Part shown: positions 60,025 through 64,000 of the stretch, one piece after another | Layout of the letters: the number at the start of each line of letters is the position of its first letter | How positions within the stretch are numbered: position 1 is the stretch's first letter | Source: Pseudomonas protegens | GTDB lineage: Bacteria > Pseudomonadota > Gammaproteobacteria > Pseudomonadales > Pseudomonadaceae | Direction: 5' to 3' | DNA: 64,000 nt | Assembly: GCF_003363755.1 (NCBI RefSeq) | Contig: NZ_CP031396.1 | Span: 6,418,501-6,482,500 of the forward strand | Made by a program: the position numbers and the translations under genes | Notes under the pieces: model-generated | What the model saw: only the letters and a program-made list of their open reading frames with translations | What the model was told of the DNA's origin: nothing | The model's database searches: none

Positions 60025-60175
60025 TGTAGCCGCTGCTGAGCCATGGCGAAGCTGCGAAAAGGCCCGCAGGGCCTTGCTTGACGATCTTCAGCCGAACCTG
60101 GGGCGCCCGCAGGATCTTTGCGTCCCTACGACGGAATGCCGCCCAACTCGTTCGCAGCCTGCGGCAGCGGCCACA
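60025..60175. repeat. REPIN, copy 2
   Basis: Starts TGTAGCCGCTGCTGAGCC and ends CTGCGGCAGCGGCCACA. It repeats the core of copy 1 (AAGGCCCGCAGGGCCTTGCTT), about 50 bp away in direct orientation, so the pair arose by tandem duplication or independent insertion. Confidence 0.85.
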
Positions 60176-60281
60176 GGAAGCGGTGCGGCTGGCGGTCGCG
60201 CAATCGCTGGATCGCTACGGAAGGCCTGTTGTACAGTCGTTCAGTTTTCGCCGTCCGGCCACTGTCCAAGGAACCCGCCCC

Positions 60282-60920
60282 ATGAGCCAGGAAGCGCGCT
60301 TTTCCCGTTTGGAACCCGACCTGCGCAAGGCCGAGCTGATCGAGGCGACCCTGACGTGCCTCAAGCGCCACGGTTTTCAGGGGGCGTCGATCCGCAAGAT
60401 TTCCGCCGAGGCCGGGGTGTCGGTGGGGCTGATCAGTCACCACTACGCCGGCAAGGACGAGTTGGTGGCCCAGGCCTATCGGGCGGTCACCGGGCGGGTC
60501 ATGAACCTGCTGCGCGAGGCCATGGAGCAGGCCGCGCCCGATCCCCGGGAGCGGTTGTCGGCGTTCTTTCGCGCCTCGTTCTGCGCCGAACTGCTGGACC
60601 CGAAGCTGCTGGACGCCTGGCTGGCGTTCTGGGGCGCGGTGAAGACCGCCGAGGCGATCAATCTGGCCCATGAACATTCCTACGGCGAGTACCGCAACGA
60701 GCTGGCCAGCCTGCTGACCCGGCTGGCCGGGGAGCAGGGCTGGGAACGCTTCGACGCCGACCTGGCGGCCATCAGCCTCAGCGCCTTGCTCGACGGCCTG
60801 TGGCTGGAGTCCGGGCTCAACCCCGGGACCTTCAGCCCGCAGCAGGGCGTGCAGATCTGTGAAGCCTGGGTCGAGGGGCTGCTGGCCAGCCGGGGGCGCG
60901 GTTTCGTCAGGCCGACATAG
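60282..60920 (+). CDS. TetR-family regulator (BetI-like)
   Basis: The 212-residue protein has a TetR DNA-binding domain at the N-terminus (LRKAELIEATLTCLKRHGFQGASIRKISAEAGVSVGLISHHYAGKDELVAQAYRAV) and a helical ligand domain of the BetI-type. BetI controls choline/betaine genes, and related regulators control other quaternary or methylated amine genes, which suits the nearby demethylase-type cluster; this link is inference. AAGGAA precedes the ATG. Long upstream open frame to 60078 is only through REPIN DNA and not real. A two-component gene follows 82 bp later. Confidence 0.83.
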   Translation: MSQEARFSRLEPDLRKAELIEATLTCLKRHGFQGASIRKISAEAGVSVGLISHHYAGKDELVAQAYRAVTGRVMNLLREAMEQAAPDPRERLSAFFRASFCAELLDPKLLDAWLAFWGAVKTAEAINLAHEHSYGEYRNELASLLTRLAGEQGWERFDADLAAISLSALLDGLWLESGLNPGTFSPQQGVQICEAWVEGLLASRGRGFVRPT

Positions 60921-61002
60921 GGTTGTTGATCGGTTGTTCAGTAATGGCTAGGCTGCTGCGCACAGGGTTCCTTTTCCAATAAAAATAATCAGGAAACAGG
61001 CG

Positions 61003-61719
61003 ATGACTCCTCGGGTTTTGATCGTCGACGACGATCCGCTGATTCGCGAACTGCTTCAGGCTTATCTCTCTCAGGAAGGCTACGACGTGCATTGCGCCGC
61101 CACCGCGGAGCAGGCGGAGAGCTTTCTCGGCCAGCACACGGTGGACCTGCTGATGTTGGACATCCGCCTGCCGGGCAAGGACGGCCTGACCCTGACCCGT
61201 GAGCTGCGGGTGCGTTCGGAAGTGGGGATCATCCTGATCACCGGGCGCAACGACGACATCGACCGCATCGTCGGCCTGGAATGCGGTGCCGACGACTACG
61301 TGATCAAACCCCTCAACCCCCGCGAGCTGGTGTCCCGGGCCAAGAACCTGGTGCGGCGGGTGCGCCATGCGCGCCAGTCCCAGCCCCAGGCCGGCTGCCC
61401 GAGCCCGGTCAAGCAGTTCGCCGACTGGGCCCTGGACACCGACCGCCGTCGGCTGATCGACCCGCGTGGCGGCGAAACCCTGCTGACCCACGGTGAGTAC
61501 CAGTTGCTCAGCGTGTTCCTGCGCAACAGCGGCCACACCCTGAGCCGCGACCAGTTGATGGACCAGATCCGCAACCGCGAATGGGTGCCCAGCGACCGTT
61601 CCATCGACGTGCTGGTGGGCCGTCTGCGACGCAAGCTGCACGACGACCCGGCCGAGCCGGAACTGATCATCACCATCCACGGTGCCGGTTACCTGTTCAC
61701 CGCCAGCGTGGCCGCCTGA
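61003..61719 (+). CDS. OmpR-family response regulator (TorR-like)
   Basis: The 238-residue protein has the receiver domain (VLIVDDDPLIRELLQAYLS, Asp in LLMLDIRLPGKDGL, Lys in DDYVIKPLNP) and a winged-helix domain (THGEYQLLSVFLRNSGHTLSRDQLMDQIRNREW, then RSIDVLVGRLRRKL and IHGAGYLF). It resembles TorR-type regulators that pair with a periplasmic-sensing hybrid kinase. A periplasmic binding protein gene starts two bases after its stop, and a kinase gene follows, forming a three-gene operon. AGGAAACAGG precedes the ATG. Confidence 0.88.
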   Translation: MTPRVLIVDDDPLIRELLQAYLSQEGYDVHCAATAEQAESFLGQHTVDLLMLDIRLPGKDGLTLTRELRVRSEVGIILITGRNDDIDRIVGLECGADDYVIKPLNPRELVSRAKNLVRRVRHARQSQPQAGCPSPVKQFADWALDTDRRRLIDPRGGETLLTHGEYQLLSVFLRNSGHTLSRDQLMDQIRNREWVPSDRSIDVLVGRLRRKLHDDPAEPELIITIHGAGYLFTASVAA

Positions 61720-61720
61720 A

Positions 61721-62518
61721 TTGCCGCGTCGCGCACTGAACCTGTGCCTGAGCCTGTGCTTGATCCTGCTGGCCGGCCCGACGTTCGCTGAACCCCAACC
61801 CGCGCTGCGCTATTGCGACTACCCGGTGTACCCGCCGATTTCCTGGAGCGACGGCCAGCAAGTGCGGGGGCTGGCGCCGACCCTGGTGCGGCAGGTGCTG
61901 GGGGAGCTGGGGTATCAGGTGCAGGTGGTGGTGCTGGGCAACTGGAAACGCTGTCTGCTGGATGCCGCCGCCGGCCGGGTGGACGTGGTGCTGGCCTACA
62001 GCACCAGCCAGCGCCAGCAGGACCTGCTGTTTTCCCGGGTGCCGGTGCTGCGCGAAGAAGTCGCGCTGTTCGTCAACCGCCGCCAGCTGCCGCGTTTCAA
62101 CCACTTGCAGGATTTGCGCGCCTATCGCGGCGGCCTGCTGTTCGGCGAGAGCTACGGCCAGGATTTCGACCGCGAGGTGGTGCAGCACGGCAACATCGAA
62201 TGGGTCTCCAGCAGCCAGCAGAACTTCGGCAAGCTGATCCGCCAGCGCATCGATTTCATCCCCCATGAACGGCGCACCGGGCAGCTGTTTATCGAGCAAC
62301 TGCCGGGGGCCGAGGACATAGTCGCCTTGCCCCAGGCGGTGAGCGTCGACTACCTGCGCCTGGCGGTGTCGCGCCACTCGCCCCTGGCGCCGCGCATGGC
62401 CGAGATCGACGCCCGGTTGCAGCAGCAGGTGGACAGCGGCGCGGTACAGCGCTGGCTGGCGCAAAGCCAGGACGACTACCGCGCCATGCTCAAGGCGCAA
62501 CGGGGAACGGCGCCATGA
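61721..62518 (+). CDS. periplasmic solute-binding protein of the two-component operon
   Basis: The 265-residue protein starts best at TTG 61721 (PRRALNLCLSLCLILLAGPTFA is a clean signal peptide); an in-frame start at 61682 lies inside the regulator gene. The mature part follows the amino-acid-type binding fold: LRYCDYPVYPPISWSDGQQVRGLAPTLVRQVLGELGYQ, DAAAGRVDVVLAYSTSQRQQDLLFS and FGESYGQDFDREVV. Between a response regulator and a membrane kinase it probably acts as a ligand-sensing accessory, as TorT does for TorS, rather than as a transporter component. Its stop overlaps the kinase start by 4 bp. Confidence 0.78.
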   Translation: MPRRALNLCLSLCLILLAGPTFAEPQPALRYCDYPVYPPISWSDGQQVRGLAPTLVRQVLGELGYQVQVVVLGNWKRCLLDAAAGRVDVVLAYSTSQRQQDLLFSRVPVLREEVALFVNRRQLPRFNHLQDLRAYRGGLLFGESYGQDFDREVVQHGNIEWVSSSQQNFGKLIRQRIDFIPHERRTGQLFIEQLPGAEDIVALPQAVSVDYLRLAVSRHSPLAPRMAEIDARLQQQVDSGAVQRWLAQSQDDYRAMLKAQRGTAP

Positions 62519-64000
62519 TCCCCCTGCGTTCCGCCGGCCTGTTGCGCCGCCTGCTGCTGTTTATTTTGCTGTTCAGCCTGTGCTTCACCGTGCTCGCCAG
62601 CAGCGTGCAGCTGTACTTCGAATACCGCCGGGAAATGCGGGAGATCGACAGCCGCATGGAGCTGATCCGCGCCGGTTACCTGGGCAGCCTGGAACGCAAC
62701 CTGTGGGACCTCAACCAGGAGCAACTGACCGTGCAGTTGCAGGGGCTGGTGGACTTTTCCGACGTGGCCCGGGTGCACCTGATCAGCAACGATTTCGACT
62801 TGCAGCAGGGCAGCGCCGAGCTGATCGGGCCGTTACGGGTGGAGCGTTTTCCCTTGAGCTATCAACCGCCGTCCGGGCCCTTGCGCCAGCTCGGCGAATT
62901 GCAGGTCAGCACCGACCTGGGGGCGGTGTACCGGCGCCTGTACGCCACCGGGCTGGCCAGCCTGTTGTGGATGAGCGTGTTTCTCTGCGGGCTGGCGGTG
63001 GCCTTGTCCGGGCTGTTCTACCGGCTGGTGACCCGGCACCTGCAAGTGATGGCCGACTTCGCCCGGCGCGTGGCGGCCGGCGAACTGCACGAGCCCCTGC
63101 ACCTGGACAAGCGCCAGCGCCCCGGCGGCGACGAGATCGACACCGTGGCCCGGGCCCTGGACGACATGCGCCGGGCGGTGCTCGACGATGTGCAGCGCCG
63201 CGAAGCCGACCGCCTGGCCTTGCAGGACAAGCGCGACGAACTGCAGAAAATGGTCCAGCGCCGCACCGCCAGCCTGATGCACGCCAAGGACGAGGCCGAA
63301 GCCGCGAACCTGGCCAAGTCGCGCTTTCTGGCGACCATGAGCCATGAACTGCGCACCCCGTTGAACGGCATCCTCGGCATGGCCGAACTGCTGCGCCAGG
63401 CGCCTTTGGATCAGCAGGACCGCCAGCGCTTGCAGGCCTTGCATCAAGCCGGGGAGGGCTTGCTGAGCATCCTCAACCAAGTGCTGTCCTTTGCCCGCCT
63501 GGAAGAGGGCGAAAGCCGCCCGGAAGTGCGGGACTTCTCCCTGCGTCAGTTGCTGGAAGAAGTCACCACCTTGTTGCAGCCTCGGGCCGAGGCCAACCGC
63601 ACCCGTTTGGAATTGCACATCGATGAGCAACTGGCGCCGCGTCAGCAGGGCGCCGAGCAGTACCTGCGCCAGGTGCTGAGCAACCTGCTGGCCAACGCCA
63701 TTCGTTTTACCGAAGACGGCTGGGTGCGGGTCGAGGTGCAAGTGCTGCACAGCAGCGCCGAGGGCCAGCGCCTGCGCTGCTGCGTGCGCGACAACGGCAT
63801 CGGCATTGCCGCGTCGATGCGCGAGAAGATCTTCGAGCGTTTCGTCCAGGCCAGTGACGAGGTGACCCGGCGCTATGGCGGCACCGGCCTGGGACTGGCC
63901 ATCTGCAAGCACCTGCTGCAGCAACTGGACGGGCGCATCGGTGTGGACAGCGAGCTGGGGCAGGGCAGTTGTTTCTGGTTCGAACTGGCGTTGGGCATCG
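62515..64000 (+). CDS. membrane sensor histidine kinase, truncated by window edge
   Basis: From ATG 62515 the frame stays open to the window end (495 codons and counting). A first membrane helix (LLLFILLFSLCFTVLASSVQL) is followed by a periplasmic domain of ~115 residues, a second helix (ASLLWMSVFLCGLAVALSGLFY), HAMP and a coiled coil. The H-box is ATMSHELRTPLNGILGM (His ~residue 277), the N-box NLLANAIRFTED, G1 RDNGIGIAAS and G2 YGGTGLGLAI. The H-box type and the ending suggest a hybrid kinase with a receiver domain beyond the edge. Its start overlaps the binding-protein stop (ATGA). It is the sensor for the adjacent regulator. Confidence 0.88.
   Translation, partial: MIPLRSAGLLRRLLLFILLFSLCFTVLASSVQLYFEYRREMREIDSRMELIRAGYLGSLERNLWDLNQEQLTVQLQGLVDFSDVARVHLISNDFDLQQGSAELIGPLRVERFPLSYQPPSGPLRQLGELQVSTDLGAVYRRLYATGLASLLWMSVFLCGLAVALSGLFYRLVTRHLQVMADFARRVAAGELHEPLHLDKRQRPGGDEIDTVARALDDMRRAVLDDVQRREADRLALQDKRDELQKMVQRRTASLMHAKDEAEAANLAKSRFLATMSHELRTPLNGILGMAELLRQAPLDQQDRQRLQALHQAGEGLLSILNQVLSFARLEEGESRPEVRDFSLRQLLEEVTTLLQPRAEANRTRLELHIDEQLAPRQQGAEQYLRQVLSNLLANAIRFTEDGWVRVEVQVLHSSAEGQRLRCCVRDNGIGIAASMREKIFERFVQASDEVTRRYGGTGLGLAICKHLLQQLDGRIGVDSELGQGSCFWFELALGI

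Noticed and set aside
1..64000. CRISPR arrays, tRNA and rRNA genes, complete insertion sequences
   Set aside because: Looked for by eye on both strands; no regularly spaced direct repeats, tRNA cloverleaf or rRNA segments and no transposase were found. A tRNA/Rfam scan was not possible.

Overview
The window is chromosomal DNA of a high-GC Pseudomonas, most likely of the P. fluorescens group. This rests on the close Pseudomonas character of AcnB, MiaE, the pfe enterobactin locus, the DUF1289, DUF3077 and DUF3079 genes, an Anr box, and several copies of typical Pseudomonas REP and R0-like intergenic repeats. I saw no rRNA or tRNA gene, no CRISPR array and no complete insertion sequence. Species-level placement is inference.

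Layout. 1-8.7 kb: core metabolism (2-hydroxyacid dehydrogenase cut by the window edge, cysteine hydrolase, serine permease SdaC, SulP anion transporter, aconitase AcnB, DUF1289 protein), plus a candidate 25-residue Cys-Gly-Ser-Cys peptide gene with its own terminator at 1323-1400. 8.8-12.7 kb: a tandem universal stress protein behind an Anr-type promoter, the tRNA hydroxylase MiaE and an RstA/RstB-like two-component pair. 12.8-15.6 kb: a MipA/OmpV outer-membrane protein co-transcribed with a lipoprotein of beta-lactamase fold that has lost its catalytic motifs. 15.7-22.1 kb: a tight four-gene operon (MoxR AAA+ ATPase, small bpX5-like protein, degenerate vWA plus beta-propeller protein, membrane-anchored bpX6-like plus beta-propeller protein). 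This matches the computationally described but little studied MoxR-vWA-beta-propeller ternary systems. 22.2-28.9 kb: GNAT, small HD hydrolase, amidase, orphan polyamine-type binding protein, AraC regulator, a TRAP-permease remnant and an AlkA-like glycosylase. 29.0-34.4 kb: the complete ferric-enterobactin locus pfeR-pfeS-pfeA-pfeE with two Fur-box-like sites. 34.5-46 kb: small regulators, PhzF- and PrpF-type isomerases, GNAT, two lipoproteins, UPF0149, LysE and AidA/PixA genes, and decayed genes (Lrp fragment; DUF2239 gene with two in-frame TAA codons). 46.3-51 kb: catalase-peroxidase KatG and a run of small hypothetical genes. 51.1-54.8 kb: a visibly AT-richer two-gene cassette encoding a restriction-endonuclease-like protein and a large helical protein, a candidate uncharacterised defence module. 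54.8-60.9 kb: a probable catabolic cluster (cupin regulator, Fe-S flavin demethylase-type oxidoreductase, orphan binding protein, class II aldolase, TetR regulator) carrying a 140-bp MITE-like element and duplicated REPINs. 61.0-64 kb: a response regulator, periplasmic binding protein and membrane histidine kinase, the last running off the window.

How genes work together. PfeR/PfeS sense the siderophore, PfeA imports it and PfeE hydrolyses it. The MoxR operon shows stop/start overlaps consistent with one complex in which the ATPase acts on a vWA/propeller scaffold tethered to the membrane. The AT-rich pair overlaps by 4 bp and was probably acquired as a unit. The strongest candidates for new biology are the AT-rich cassette, the MoxR-bpX operon, the CGSC peptide gene and the pseudo-beta-lactamase/MipA pair.
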